Assembly (NCBI RefSeq): GCF_000744885.1 | Contig: NZ_JQMV01000003.1 | Location: 1,736,001-1,800,000, forward strand | Direction of reading: 5' to 3' | Length of the DNA: 64,000 bases | DNA from: Thermus amyloliquefaciens | GTDB lineage: Bacteria; Deinococcota; Deinococci; Deinococcales; Thermaceae | Part shown: piece after piece, positions 50,113 to 58,480 of the stretch | Numbering within the stretch: the first letter of the stretch is position 1 | How the letters are laid out: every line of letters starts with the position of its first letter | The notes under the pieces: model-generated | What the model saw: only the letters and a program-made list of their open reading frames with translations | Databases searched by the model: none | Told to the model about the DNA's origin: nothing | Translations under genes and position numbers: made by a program

Positions 50113-52881
50113 CTACTGTACCCCCTTGAGGGCCCGCTTAAACAGCTCGGGGGCAAAGGCCTTGAGGGCCCTGAGAAACCCCGTGGCCCCCCGGGCCCGC
50201 CCGGGGATCACATGGACCGGAACCCCCAGGCGCTCCGCCTCGAGGCGCACGGGCTCGGAGAAGTCGTGGCCCACGTAGCTGGAGACGATCATGAGGCCAT
50301 GGGCCTTTTCCAGGCGGTTCTGGATCCGCCTTAGGGCCTCCTTCCCCACCCCCGCGGTATCCGCATCAAACCAGTCCACCCTGAGGCCCCGGGCCTCGAG
50401 GAGGGGCACAAGCCGGCTTCTCAGCTGGGTGTGCCCACCCACCACCAGAAGGTGCTCCCCGTGGAACTGGGGGAGGCCCTCCTGCAAAAGCTCCTCCTTG
50501 GTCTCGGGCAGGGCTTTGGGGCTTTCCCCCAGGGCCTCCAGGCCCCGGCTCACCGCCTTAAGCTCCTCCAGGTACAGGGAGAGGCTCTCGTCGTGGGGCC
50601 TGAGGAAGAGGAGGTTACGGAGCACCTCCCGGGCAAGCTCCAGGTCCTTCTCCCGGTAAAGCGCCACCTCCAGGGCCTTCTGCCACTGCTCCGCCGCCTG
50701 CCGCCAGTCCCCTTTGGCCTCGTAGTGCTCCGCCAGATCAAAGAGCACCTCCAGGGCCTGGGGGTGGGCCCTCAGTTCCTCCAGCAGAAGCCGCTCCACC
50801 TCCTCCCCCCGCCCCTCGGCGTAAAGGGCCGCCAGGTACTGCCCCCGCACCGCCTCCGCCTCGGGGCTTTCCCGAAAGGCGCGGGAAAGGCGGTAGGCCA
50901 TGGCCAGAAGCTCCAAGGGAGGCCTGGGGGTACGGCCTAGGGCCTGGTAGAGGACGTTAAAGGCCGCCCAGGGGCCCTCCAGCCTCTCCACCAGGGAGAG
51001 CAAGCCCATGAGGTCGGCCTCGGCCACCTCGGCAAGCCCCGCATCCCGGGCCCGGGAAAGGAGCTCCCGCGCCAGGACCTCCTCTCCCCCCTTCAAGGCC
51101 TCCTGGGCCAGCTGGAAAAGGTAGGGGGCGGGGTAGGCCCTAAGGGCGTGGGCCCGCTTGTGGTCCCCCAGGACCTCCCGCAGGGGCCGCCTCAGGGCCC
51201 GCTTCACCTGGGCCAGGTGGTGGTAGGCCAGGCCCGCCACCTCCCCCTCCCCCCGCTCTGCGGAGCGCTCCAAAAGGCGGAGGGCCTCGGCATACCGCCC
51301 CTCCCGCTCCCTCAGCATCCCCAAAAGGAGCAGGGCCTCGGGGATTTCCGCCCGGGCCAAGGCCTCGGTGAGATAGGGTTCCACGGACTTGAGGTCGTCC
51401 AAGGGCCGCACCTCCAAGGGGGAGCGCACCCGGAGGGCCACCAGGGCCAGCCCCAGGAAGCCCTCGGCCTCGTCCAGGTCCGCCAGCCTGCGGGCGTACC
51501 GCTCCGCCCGGGCAAAAAGCCCCTGGATCAGGGCCGCCTTCAGGCCAAGCCGGAGCATCTCCCGGGTCAGGAGGCCGGGGGCGAGGTCCTCCACGAACTC
51601 CGCCCGGCGGCTTACCTCCGCCCACTCCCCTTCCCGGGCAAAGCGGCGCATGCGCTCGGTGATCCTTTCCAAGGCCTCCCGCACGTACCCTTCCGCCTCG
51701 GGCAGGCCCGATTCCACAAACTGCCTGAGGGCGTCCGCATACCGGCCCAGGCTCAGGTAGACCCGGCCCAGGTAGAGCCGGTAGCGGCCGCCCCGGCCTG
51801 CCAGGGCCTCGAGGCGGGGCCTGGCCCGCTCGTACTCCCCAAGCTCCACCAAAACCATGGCCCTCAGGTCCTCCGCCTCCTCGGAAAGGGCCCGCCTCAG
51901 GACCTCCTCCGCCTCGGCGTAGCGGGAAAGGGCAAAAAGGGCCCGTCCCCTGAGGCAGGCCGCCTCCCCTTCCACCCCCTCGGGCAGATGGGCCAACACC
52001 TCCGCATACCGCCCCGCGGCCAGAAGCTCCCGCACCTCGGCGAGATCCCGCGCCTGGGCCAAAACGGGAACCCGCAAGGGGGCCTCCTCCGGAGGGGCCT
52101 CCGCCTCCCAGGCCTCCTCCTGGACCGCCAGCACCTCGGGCCTCCTGGCCAACACCAAAAAATACTCCCCCTCCCCCACCCGCTCCACCTGGTAAAACCC
52201 CAGCCGCCGCAACCCCTCCTCCACCCCTTCCGGGCTCTTGCCCAGGAAGGGCCCGTGGCCGTAAACCAAAAGCCCACCGGGCTGCAAAAGCCGGGCGAAG
52301 CGGGGAAGGCGCTCAAAGAAAGCGAATTGCTTCCAAAAAGAAGGGGCCTCCAGGCGGCTTTCCAGCCCCTGGTCCACCAAGCCCTCGGGGAAGACGGAAA
52401 GGAGGAGCAGGGTGTCAAAGGGGGGAAGCTCCGCCTCCTCCGCCCAGGCGGCGTGCCAGACCACCTCCGGCACCCGTTTTTTACCCAGCTCCACCGCCTC
52501 CTCCACCCCCTCCAAGGCGTGGAAGGAAAGCTCGGGCCGCTTCCTTTGCAAATAGCCCACCAAGGCCCCCGTGAAGGCCCCCACCTCCAAAACCCGCCCC
52601 TCGAGGCGGGAGGGCACCTCCCGGGCGTAAAACTCCAAGAAGGGGAGGTGCATGCCGTAGACCAGGGCCTCCCCCTTGGGCACCCGGAGGATCTCCCGGT
52701 AAAAACTTCGCACCGCCTCCCTCCCCCCACCCGAGAGGTAGGCCCGCCAGGCCCTGAGGACCGGCTCCCGCTTGGCGGGGCTCCCCACCCGCTTGGCCAA
52801 CTCCGCCTCAAAACGCCCTGGGGACACCGGCCCCAGGACGGCAAACCGCTCCTTCAGGTATAGCCTTAGCTCATCGGGCAT
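50113..52881 (-). CDS. Methyltransferase-like, TPR and DUF2325 multidomain protein
   Basis: A 922-residue soluble protein. N-terminal class I methyltransferase-like domain (about 60-270; motif I VLEVGAFTGALVGYL; LLQPGGLLVYGHGPFLG). A long helical array of TPR-like repeats follows (about 290-790). A C-terminal DUF2325-like domain (about 805-905) carries HLLVVGGHTQLRSRLVPLL, DWFDADTAG and MIVSSYVGHDFSE. No substrate is known. The start at ATG 52881 is supported by a TAGACT -10 eight bases upstream and by poor upstream sequence. It precedes mqnD by five bases on the same strand. Confidence 0.75.
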   Translation of the reverse strand: MPDELRLYLKERFAVLGPVSPGRFEAELAKRVGSPAKREPVLRAWRAYLSGGGREAVRSFYREILRVPKGEALVYGMHLPFLEFYAREVPSRLEGRVLEVGAFTGALVGYLQRKRPELSFHALEGVEEAVELGKKRVPEVVWHAAWAEEAELPPFDTLLLLSVFPEGLVDQGLESRLEAPSFWKQFAFFERLPRFARLLQPGGLLVYGHGPFLGKSPEGVEEGLRRLGFYQVERVGEGEYFLVLARRPEVLAVQEEAWEAEAPPEEAPLRVPVLAQARDLAEVRELLAAGRYAEVLAHLPEGVEGEAACLRGRALFALSRYAEAEEVLRRALSEEAEDLRAMVLVELGEYERARPRLEALAGRGGRYRLYLGRVYLSLGRYADALRQFVESGLPEAEGYVREALERITERMRRFAREGEWAEVSRRAEFVEDLAPGLLTREMLRLGLKAALIQGLFARAERYARRLADLDEAEGFLGLALVALRVRSPLEVRPLDDLKSVEPYLTEALARAEIPEALLLLGMLREREGRYAEALRLLERSAERGEGEVAGLAYHHLAQVKRALRRPLREVLGDHKRAHALRAYPAPYLFQLAQEALKGGEEVLARELLSRARDAGLAEVAEADLMGLLSLVERLEGPWAAFNVLYQALGRTPRPPLELLAMAYRLSRAFRESPEAEAVRGQYLAALYAEGRGEEVERLLLEELRAHPQALEVLFDLAEHYEAKGDWRQAAEQWQKALEVALYREKDLELAREVLRNLLFLRPHDESLSLYLEELKAVSRGLEALGESPKALPETKEELLQEGLPQFHGEHLLVVGGHTQLRSRLVPLLEARGLRVDWFDADTAGVGKEALRRIQNRLEKAHGLMIVSSYVGHDFSEPVRLEAERLGVPVHVIPGRARGATGFLRALKAFAPELFKRALKGVQ

Positions 52882-52889
52882 TTGCCGGC

Positions 52890-52895
52890 AGTCTA
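52890..52895 (-). promoter_or_regulatory. -10 box TAGACT, leaderless start
   Basis: Eight bases before the ATG at 52881 of the methyltransferase-TPR gene. Confidence 0.4.
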
Positions 52896-52970
52896 CCAAA
52901 GGGTAGGGGGGTTGGTCCAGCAAAGACCCCCCGCCCGGGCATAACCCCAAGCGGGGGAGGCCAAAGGCCC

Positions 52971-53993
52971 CTAGGCGGGAACCCCTTGGGCGAAGAGGTC
53001 GGCGTAACGCCGCTTGGCCCGCATGGGAGCCCGGTGATACACGTAGGAGGCCAGGAGGGGGAAGGCCAGGGTGGCCTCGGCGAAGACCATCTGGGAAAGG
53101 GCGGCGTCCACCTTGCCCCAGCTTTGCGCCTCGGAAAGGGTGGAGCCGGAAAGCCCCCCGTCCCGCTCGTCGGCCACGGTGATCTGGATGGCGTACTTGT
53201 GCATCTCCACCTGGTGGCCCAGGACCTCCGCGGCCACCACGATGTCCTGGGCGAAGTTCTTGGGCACCCCGCCCCCCAGCATCACCAGCCCCGTGGTGCC
53301 CGCCTTGAGCTTGATCTCGGTGAGCTCGCGGAAGTCGGCCACGGAGTCAATGGTCACGTGGGCCTTGGGGTTTTTCACCTGGTGGTAGACCAGGCCGAAG
53401 CCGGCGGAGGAGTCGGAGAAGGCGGGGACGAAGATGGGCACCCCCTCCTCGTAGGCGGCCCGCACGATGCTCTTCTCCCCCAGGCCCCTCTCCGCCAGGT
53501 AGCGGCCCATGTGCCAGAGGAACTCCCGGCTGGAGTAGGGGCGGGGCTCCAGGGCGTCGGCGATCTCCGCCACCGTGTAGTCGGTGTGGCGGAGCTCCTC
53601 CTCGTCGATGTAGGTGTCGTAGATGCGGTCAATCCAAAGCCGCCTTAGGGTTTCGTCGTCCGCCTTGGGGTCCCCCTGGTAGTGGCGGTGGCCCAGGGCC
53701 TCAAAGAAGTCCTGGTCCACGATGTTGGCCCCGGTGGCCACGATGACGTCCACCAGGCCCTTGCGGATCAGGTCGTGGACGATGAGGCCTTGGCCGGCAG
53801 AGACCAGGCTCCCCGCCAGGGTGAGGATGACGGCGGCGTCGTCCTCCAGCATCCTCAGGTAGATCTCCGCCGCCCGGTGGAGGTTCCTCGCCTGGAAGGC
53901 GGTCTTGCCCATGGCCTCGAGGATGGGCCCGGCGTCAAAGGCCTTGATGTCTATGGGGACCACGGGCGTAGAGAGGAGTTGCTTCTTCTCCAT
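52971..53993 (-). CDS. Deoxyhypusine synthase-like protein
   Basis: A 340-residue NAD-dependent deoxyhypusine-synthase fold protein: AGSLVSAGQGLIVHDLIRKG, VDVIVATGANIVDQDF, VMLGGGVPKNFAQD and the catalytic-lysine motif SWGKVD (K294). Bacteria lack eIF5A. Homologues such as homospermidine synthase transfer the same aminobutyl group to a polyamine, which suits Thermus, known for unusual long polyamines. AAAGGAG precedes the ATG. The upstream -10 TATACT lies inside the MoaD-like gene. Confidence 0.85.
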   Translation of the reverse strand: MEKKQLLSTPVVPIDIKAFDAGPILEAMGKTAFQARNLHRAAEIYLRMLEDDAAVILTLAGSLVSAGQGLIVHDLIRKGLVDVIVATGANIVDQDFFEALGHRHYQGDPKADDETLRRLWIDRIYDTYIDEEELRHTDYTVAEIADALEPRPYSSREFLWHMGRYLAERGLGEKSIVRAAYEEGVPIFVPAFSDSSAGFGLVYHQVKNPKAHVTIDSVADFRELTEIKLKAGTTGLVMLGGGVPKNFAQDIVVAAEVLGHQVEMHKYAIQITVADERDGGLSGSTLSEAQSWGKVDAALSQMVFAEATLAFPLLASYVYHRAPMRAKRRYADLFAQGVPA

Positions 53994-54047
53994 CCTTCTC
54001 CTTTCTACGCGGGGTGGGCGTCGGGCGGCTCCCCCCCTTTCGCGCCC

Positions 54048-54064
54048 CCTGCCTTTAGGGCAGG
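54048..54064. repeat. Hairpin CCTGCC-TTTAG-GGCAGG covering a stop codon
   Basis: A 6-bp perfect inverted repeat whose loop holds the minus-strand TAA stop of the MoaD-like gene. It lies in the presumed 5' leader of the deoxyhypusine synthase-like gene. Confidence 0.35.
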
Positions 54065-54276
54065 ATTTTCAGTATACCACCCCCGGCGATGGGGGGGTAG
54101 ACCTCCAGGGGGCCCTCCACGGGGTCGTCGGGGCCCACCGCCTTCTTCCCCACCGCCAAAAGCCAGGCCTCCTCCAAGGGGATGCCAAGCTTCTCCAAGG
54201 CCTCCCGGGGCGTCTTGGCCTCCACCTCTAGGCGCTCGCCAAAGCGCCGCAGGTCGCCGTGCAGGATCACCTCCAT
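54055..54276 (-). CDS. MoaD/ThiS-like beta-grasp protein with residues beyond Gly-Gly
   Basis: A 73-residue ubiquitin-like sulfur-carrier-type protein: MEVILHGDLRRFGERLEV, TPREALEKLGIPLEEAWLLAVG, PLEVYPPIAGGG. MoaD, ThiS and TtuB normally end at the Gly-Gly, but here ILKILP follows G65-G67, so activation would need trimming. The start is the ATG at 54276 after AGGGGAG. It does not match TtuB closely. The extra codons coincide with a TATACT box at 54071, which may explain them. Confidence 0.7.
   Translation of the reverse strand: MEVILHGDLRRFGERLEVEAKTPREALEKLGIPLEEAWLLAVGKKAVGPDDPVEGPLEVYPPIAGGGILKILP
54071..54076 (-). promoter_or_regulatory. -10 box TATACT inside the MoaD-like gene
   Basis: A consensus-like -10 located in the last codons of the MoaD-like gene, probably driving the deoxyhypusine synthase-like gene with a leader of about 70 bases. 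Confidence 0.4.
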
Positions 54277-54322
54277 CTCCCCTCCCTTTGGGGTCCCCAC
54301 GCGGAAAAGTCCTGGGGCGGTA

Positions 54323-55234
54323 TCAGTACCCCTCCCGCACCACGTTCAAAAGGGGCTCCCCCCGCAGGTAGCGCAGGACCTGCTCCGCCAAAAACCGGCC
54401 CGCCCGGCGGGGAAAGCCCTCGGAGAGGCCGGCCACGTGGGGGGTGAGGAGGAGCCCGGGGGCCCGCCAAAGGGGGTGGCCCTCGGGCAGGGGCTCGGGG
54501 TCGGTGACGTCCAAAGCCGCCCGCACCCTCCCCTCCCGCAGCGCCTCGAGGAGCGCTTCCGTGTCCACCACCGCCCCCCGGCCCGCGTTGAGGAGAAGCG
54601 CCCCCGGCTTCATCCGGGCCAGAAACCCCCGGTCCACCAACCCCCGGGTCTCCGGGGTGAGGGGGAGGAGGACCACCACCGCGTCCGCCTGGGGCAGGAG
54701 GTGGGGGAGGTCTTGCGGGGTGTAGACCCCGGGACGGGCGTGCCGGGCCACGGGAAGCACCTCCACCCCAAAGGGCCTTAGCCTGGCCTCCACCGCCTTC
54801 CCGATGGACCCGTAGCCCAGGAGGAGGACGACCCGGCCCTCCAAGTCGGGAAGCCTTCTTGGGGCCCAACGCCCTTCCCGCTGGGCCTCGAGGAAGCTGG
54901 GAAGTTCCTTCAGGAGGGCCAAAAGGGCCATCACCACCCACTCGGCCACGGGGACATCGTGGATGCCGGAGCCATCGCAGAGCACCACCCCCTCCGGCAC
55001 GAGGGGCAGGATCCAGTCCACCCCGGCGGAGAGGGTCTGGACCACCTTGACCTCCACCCTTTCCAGGACCTGCCGCACCACCTCCTCCTGGCCAAAGGGG
55101 GGTAGGAAAAAGTCCACCGCCTCGGGCCAGGGCTCGTCCAGGTGGCGCACCTCCACCCCCTCGGGCAAAAGGGCGAAGACCTCCTCCCTAAGCCTTGGGC
55201 TCAAGATGCGCAAGCTAGCCTTCCGGCTGGTCAC
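54323..55234 (-). CDS. D-isomer-specific 2-hydroxyacid dehydrogenase
   Basis: A 303-residue NAD(P)-dependent dehydrogenase. GxGxxG motif VVLLLGYGSIGKAVE, VVLLPLTPETRGLVD, NAGRGAVVDTEAL (catalytic Arg region), DVTDPEPLPEGHPLW (Glu) and LLTPHVAGLSEGF (catalytic His). Substrate could be glyoxylate, hydroxypyruvate or phosphoglycerate. No serine-pathway neighbour decides. GTG start overlaps the GNAT gene by 20 bases. Confidence 0.9.
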   Translation of the reverse strand: MTSRKASLRILSPRLREEVFALLPEGVEVRHLDEPWPEAVDFFLPPFGQEEVVRQVLERVEVKVVQTLSAGVDWILPLVPEGVVLCDGSGIHDVPVAEWVVMALLALLKELPSFLEAQREGRWAPRRLPDLEGRVVLLLGYGSIGKAVEARLRPFGVEVLPVARHARPGVYTPQDLPHLLPQADAVVVLLPLTPETRGLVDRGFLARMKPGALLLNAGRGAVVDTEALLEALREGRVRAALDVTDPEPLPEGHPLWRAPGLLLTPHVAGLSEGFPRRAGRFLAEQVLRYLRGEPLLNVVREGY

Positions 55235-55736
55235 GGCTCACCTCCATGTACACGTCCTCCCTGCCCCCAGGCCCTGGGCCCAGGCCCACCTCCCGGAAGC
55301 CCGCCTTCTGGAAGGCCCGCCGGGCCCTAAGGTTGTGGGCAAAGGTGCGGAGCCTCACCCGCTTGAGCCCCAGGGGGCCAAAGGCGTAGGCCAGGGCCGC
55401 CCGCACCGCCTCGGTGCCGTACCCCTGGCCCCAGCGGTCCTTCCTCCCGATGAGGATACCCAAGGTGGCCTCCTCGGGGGTGAGGTCATAGAGCTCCAGG
55501 GTACCCAGGTACTCCCCCCCCTCGTCCAGGATGACGAAGGCCAGGCGGTCCTTGCGGCGCATCTCCGCCTGGACGAGGCGCTTGAAAAGCCAAAAGGGGG
55601 AGCGCAAGGGGCTTGAGCCGTTCCACTCCGCCACCTCGGGGTCGCGGAAGGTCTCATAAAGGCCCTTCCACTCCCCCTCGGTAAGCCCCGCGTGGAAGGG
55701 CTTCAGGGTTACCCGGCCATAGCGGGGCCAGTCCAC
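55215..55736 (-). CDS. GNAT-family (RimJ/RimL-like) acetyltransferase
   Basis: A 173-residue acetyl-CoA-dependent N-acyltransferase: FVILDEGGEYLGTLELYDLTP, acetyl-CoA loop ILIGRKDRWGQGYGTEAV, and LRTFAHNLRARRAFQKAGFREVG. Target may be a ribosomal or other protein N-terminus, or a small molecule. The GTG at 55736 has a TAGGCT -10 six bases upstream. Confidence 0.9.
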   Translation of the reverse strand: MDWPRYGRVTLKPFHAGLTEGEWKGLYETFRDPEVAEWNGSSPLRSPFWLFKRLVQAEMRRKDRLAFVILDEGGEYLGTLELYDLTPEEATLGILIGRKDRWGQGYGTEAVRAALAYAFGPLGLKRVRLRTFAHNLRARRAFQKAGFREVGLGPGPGGREDVYMEVSRDQPEG

Positions 55737-55742
55737 AGGGAT

Positions 55743-55748
55743 AGCCTA
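55743..55748 (-). promoter_or_regulatory. -10 box TAGGCT, leaderless start
   Basis: Six bases before the GTG at 55736 of the GNAT gene, just past the gdh terminator. Confidence 0.45.
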
Positions 55749-55763
55749 CCGGGAAACGGAAAG

Positions 55764-55789
55764 CCCGGGCGGGGGTAAGCCCGCCCGGG
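55764..55789 (-). terminator. Terminator of the gdhA-gdhB operon
   Basis: CCCGGGCGGG and CCCGCCCGGG form a perfect 10-bp stem around a six-base loop, followed on the minus strand by CTTTCCGTTT. It sits 15 bases after the gdhB stop. Confidence 0.7.
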
Positions 55790-55803
55790 AAGGGGGAAGG
55801 GCC

Positions 55804-57078
55804 TCAGGGGTAAAGCCCCCGGAGGGCCCGGGCCTCGAGGACCCGGGTGGCCGCCACCACATAGGCGGCGGTGCGCAGGGGGATCCTCTTCTCCTGGCTC
55901 ACCTGCCACACCGCCTCAAAGGCGTTGCGGAGAACCCTCTCCAGACGGGCGTTGATCTCCTCCTCCGTCCAGAAGTAGGAGTTAAAGTCCTGCACCCACT
56001 CAAAGTAGCTCACCGTCACGCCCCCCGCGTTGGCGATCACGTCGGGAACCACCAGAATGCCCTTCTCCTGCAGGATGTCGTCCGCGGCCGGGGTGGTGGG
56101 GCCGTTGGCCCCCTCGGCGATGATCTTGGCTTGGATCCGCCAGGCGTTTTGCTCGGTGATCTGCTTCTCCAAGGCGGCGGGGATGAGGAACTCCGTGGGC
56201 ACCGCCCAGAACTCCGGGTTGGGCAGGGGCTCGGCCTTGGGGTAGCCCCGCACCCCCCCGTATTCCGCCACGTGCTTAAGGAGGTCATAGGGGTCAATCC
56301 CCGCCTCGTTGTAGATGGTGCCCGTGTGGTCCTGGACGGCGATGACCCGGGCCCCGTGGTCGTGGAAGATGCGGGCGGCGGCGTTCCCCACATTGCCGAA
56401 GCCCTGGAGGGTTACCCGGCTCCCCTCAATGGGGAGGCCGATCTTCTCCGCCGCCGCCCTGGCGGTCACGAACACCCCCCGCCCCGTGGCGTCCCGCCGC
56501 CCCAGGGAACCCCCCAGGGCGATGGGCTTCCCCGTCACCACCCCGGGCACGGTGCGGCCCACGTTCATGGAGAAGGTGTCCATCATCCAGGCCATCTCCC
56601 GCTCCCCGGTGTTCACGTCGGGGGCGGGGATGTCCCGGTCCGGCCCCAGGAGGATGCCCACCTCCGAGGTGTAGCGCCGGGTGAGCCGCTCCAACTCCCG
56701 CGCGGAAAGCTTTTTGGGGTCCACCCGCACCCCCCCCTTGCCCCCCCCGTAGGGTAGGCCCACGGCGGCGTTCTTGATGGTCATCCAGGCCGCCAGGGCC
56801 ATGACCTCCGAAAGGGTGACCTCGGGGTGGTAGCGCACCCCGCCCTTGGCGGGACCCCGGGCGGTGTTGTGGTGGACCCGGTAGCCCTCAAAGTGGGCCA
56901 CGGTGCCGTCGTCCAGATGGATGGGCACGTCCACGATCAGGACCCGCTTGGGCCTCTTGAGGCTTTCCGCCAAGGGCGCATACCGCCCCAGGTAGGGGAC
57001 CACCCGGTCCACCTGTTCCACGAAGATCTCCCAAGGTCCGCCGTCCTTGCCCAAGTAGGAAAGGGGTTCGCTCTTCAT
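55804..57078 (-). CDS. gdhB: Glutamate dehydrogenase, catalytic subunit GdhB
   Basis: NAD(P)-linked oxidative deamination of glutamate. 424 residues from the ATG at 57078: [16 protein letters not shown], the catalytic lysine motif [15 protein letters not shown] (K114), [20 protein letters not shown] and the Rossmann [14 protein letters not shown]. In T. thermophilus GdhB is catalytic and pairs with GdhA in a leucine-responsive complex. A GTG six bases upstream is an alternative start, but AAGGAG spacing favours the ATG. It lies nine bases after gdhA. Confidence 0.95.
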   Translation of the reverse strand: MKSEPLSYLGKDGGPWEIFVEQVDRVVPYLGRYAPLAESLKRPKRVLIVDVPIHLDDGTVAHFEGYRVHHNTARGPAKGGVRYHPEVTLSEVMALAAWMTIKNAAVGLPYGGGKGGVRVDPKKLSARELERLTRRYTSEVGILLGPDRDIPAPDVNTGEREMAWMMDTFSMNVGRTVPGVVTGKPIALGGSLGRRDATGRGVFVTARAAAEKIGLPIEGSRVTLQGFGNVGNAAARIFHDHGARVIAVQDHTGTIYNEAGIDPYDLLKHVAEYGGVRGYPKAEPLPNPEFWAVPTEFLIPAALEKQITEQNAWRIQAKIIAEGANGPTTPAADDILQEKGILVVPDVIANAGGVTVSYFEWVQDFNSYFWTEEEINARLERVLRNAFEAVWQVSQEKRIPLRTAAYVVAATRVLEARALRGLYP

Positions 57079-57087
57079 AGACACTCC

Positions 57088-58347
57088 TTAGGGGTAAACG
57101 CCCCTTAGCCGCGTGGCCTCGTTCACCCGTTCCAGGGCCAGGGCCATGGCCCCGGTGCGCAGATCGCTGGAAAGGTGCTCGGCCCTGTCGCACACCTCCG
57201 CCACCGCCCTGGCCACGCTCTTGGCGAAGCTTTGCCGCACCTCCTCCTCGCTCCAGAAGAACATGTTAAGGTCCTGCACCCATTCCAGGTAACTTGCCAG
57301 AAGCCCCCCGCCCCCCGTGAGGAGGTCCGGCACCACCAAAACCCCCTTGCCCAGAAGGTAGGCCTCGGCCTCCTGGGTCAGGCCGAAGTTGGCGGCCTCC
57401 AGCACCACCTTGGCCCGCACCGCCTTGGCCGTCTCCCCGTCTAGGGCCCCCTCGAGGGCCGCCAGGACCAGGTAGTCCACATCCAAGGCGAAAAGCTCCT
57501 CCGGGGCAAGGTCGTAGCGGGGAAGCTCCCCCGTGGCCTCGTAATGGCGCAGGGCCCCGGCCACCTCGAGCCCCTCCGCCTGGTACATGCTCCCCCGGCG
57601 CGTGGACACCGCCACCACCTTGAGGCCCATCCTTTCCGCGTGGAGGGCAAAGCTTCCCCCCACCTGGCCGAAGCCCTGCACCGCCACCCTGGCCCCCTCC
57701 AGGGGAAGCCCCCGGCGCCGGGCCAGCTCCTTCAGGACCAAAGCCACCCCAAGCCCGGCGGCGTCGTCCCGGCCCTCCGTGCCCCCCAGGGCGTGGGGCT
57801 TGCCCGTGACCACCCCGGGCACCGTGGAACCCACGGTCATGGAGTAGGTGTCCATGATCCAGGCCATCACCTGCTGGTCCGTGCCCAGGTCGGGGCCCAG
57901 GATGTCCATGTCTGGGCCGATCAGGTTGACGAGCTCAGCGGTGTAACGGCGTACCAACCGCTCCAGCTCCCTAGGGGAAAGCCCCTCGGGATCGGCGGCA
58001 ATCCCCCCCGCTGCCCCACCGAAGGGGAGGTCGTAAATGGCGGCCTTCAGGGTCATCCAGGCGGCCAGGCCCGCGGTCTGGCCCAGGGTGACCCCGGGGT
58101 GGATCCGCACCCCCCCCTTGGCCGGCCCCCGGGCGATGTCGTGCACCACCCGGTAGCCCTGGAAAACCCGCACCTTGCCGTCGTCCATGATCACGGGCAG
58201 GGAGACCGTGACCAGGCGCTTGGGGTGGACCAGGTACTCCACCGTGGTGGGATGGATCTCCGCCACCTTCAAGGTTCTTTCCAGCCGCTCCAGGAAGGCC
58301 TCCCAGAGGCCAGGGTCCTCCGGAGGCCGATAGGCGGGAAGGCTCAT
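57088..58347 (-). CDS. gdhA: Glutamate dehydrogenase, regulatory subunit GdhA
   Basis: A 419-residue paralogue of GdhB. The first lysine motif is kept ([16 protein letters not shown]) but the catalytic GGGKGG is GGAAGG (A113 in place of Lys), so it should be inactive alone. This matches the known regulatory GdhA of T. thermophilus, which confers leucine activation. The start is the ATG at 58347; a TATAAT lies 16 bases upstream, leaving a short leader. The upstream open frame has no homology. Confidence 0.94.
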   Translation of the reverse strand: MSLPAYRPPEDPGLWEAFLERLERTLKVAEIHPTTVEYLVHPKRLVTVSLPVIMDDGKVRVFQGYRVVHDIARGPAKGGVRIHPGVTLGQTAGLAAWMTLKAAIYDLPFGGAAGGIAADPEGLSPRELERLVRRYTAELVNLIGPDMDILGPDLGTDQQVMAWIMDTYSMTVGSTVPGVVTGKPHALGGTEGRDDAAGLGVALVLKELARRRGLPLEGARVAVQGFGQVGGSFALHAERMGLKVVAVSTRRGSMYQAEGLEVAGALRHYEATGELPRYDLAPEELFALDVDYLVLAALEGALDGETAKAVRAKVVLEAANFGLTQEAEAYLLGKGVLVVPDLLTGGGGLLASYLEWVQDLNMFFWSEEEVRQSFAKSVARAVAEVCDRAEHLSSDLRTGAMALALERVNEATRLRGVYP

Positions 58348-58363
58348 ACCATCACCGAAGGGG

Positions 58364-58369
58364 ATTATA
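58364..58369 (-). promoter_or_regulatory. -10 box TATAAT of gdhA-gdhB
   Basis: A consensus -10 on the minus strand, 16 bases before the ATG, so the leader would be about ten bases. The 133-base gap up to 58480 shows no other gene. Confidence 0.5.
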
Positions 58370-58480
58370 CCCCGCGCCAAAGCCCAGTCCCCCAGGACCA
58401 GCACCCCATGGGCCCATGCGTGGAGGATTGCCGCAATATACCCGGGAAGAAGAGCGAGGCCCAAAGCCTTTCCGGGGCAC

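Noticed and set aside
51148-52863. 571-codon plus-strand open frame opposite the methyltransferase-TPR gene
   Set aside because: Low-complexity Gly/Leu/Pro/His composition typical of antisense frames; the minus frame has clear TPR and methyltransferase patterns.
54055-54276. Naming the MoaD-like gene ttuB, moaD or thiS
   Set aside because: The beta-grasp pattern is clear, but the ending beyond Gly-Gly and the sequence do not match any of them closely enough.
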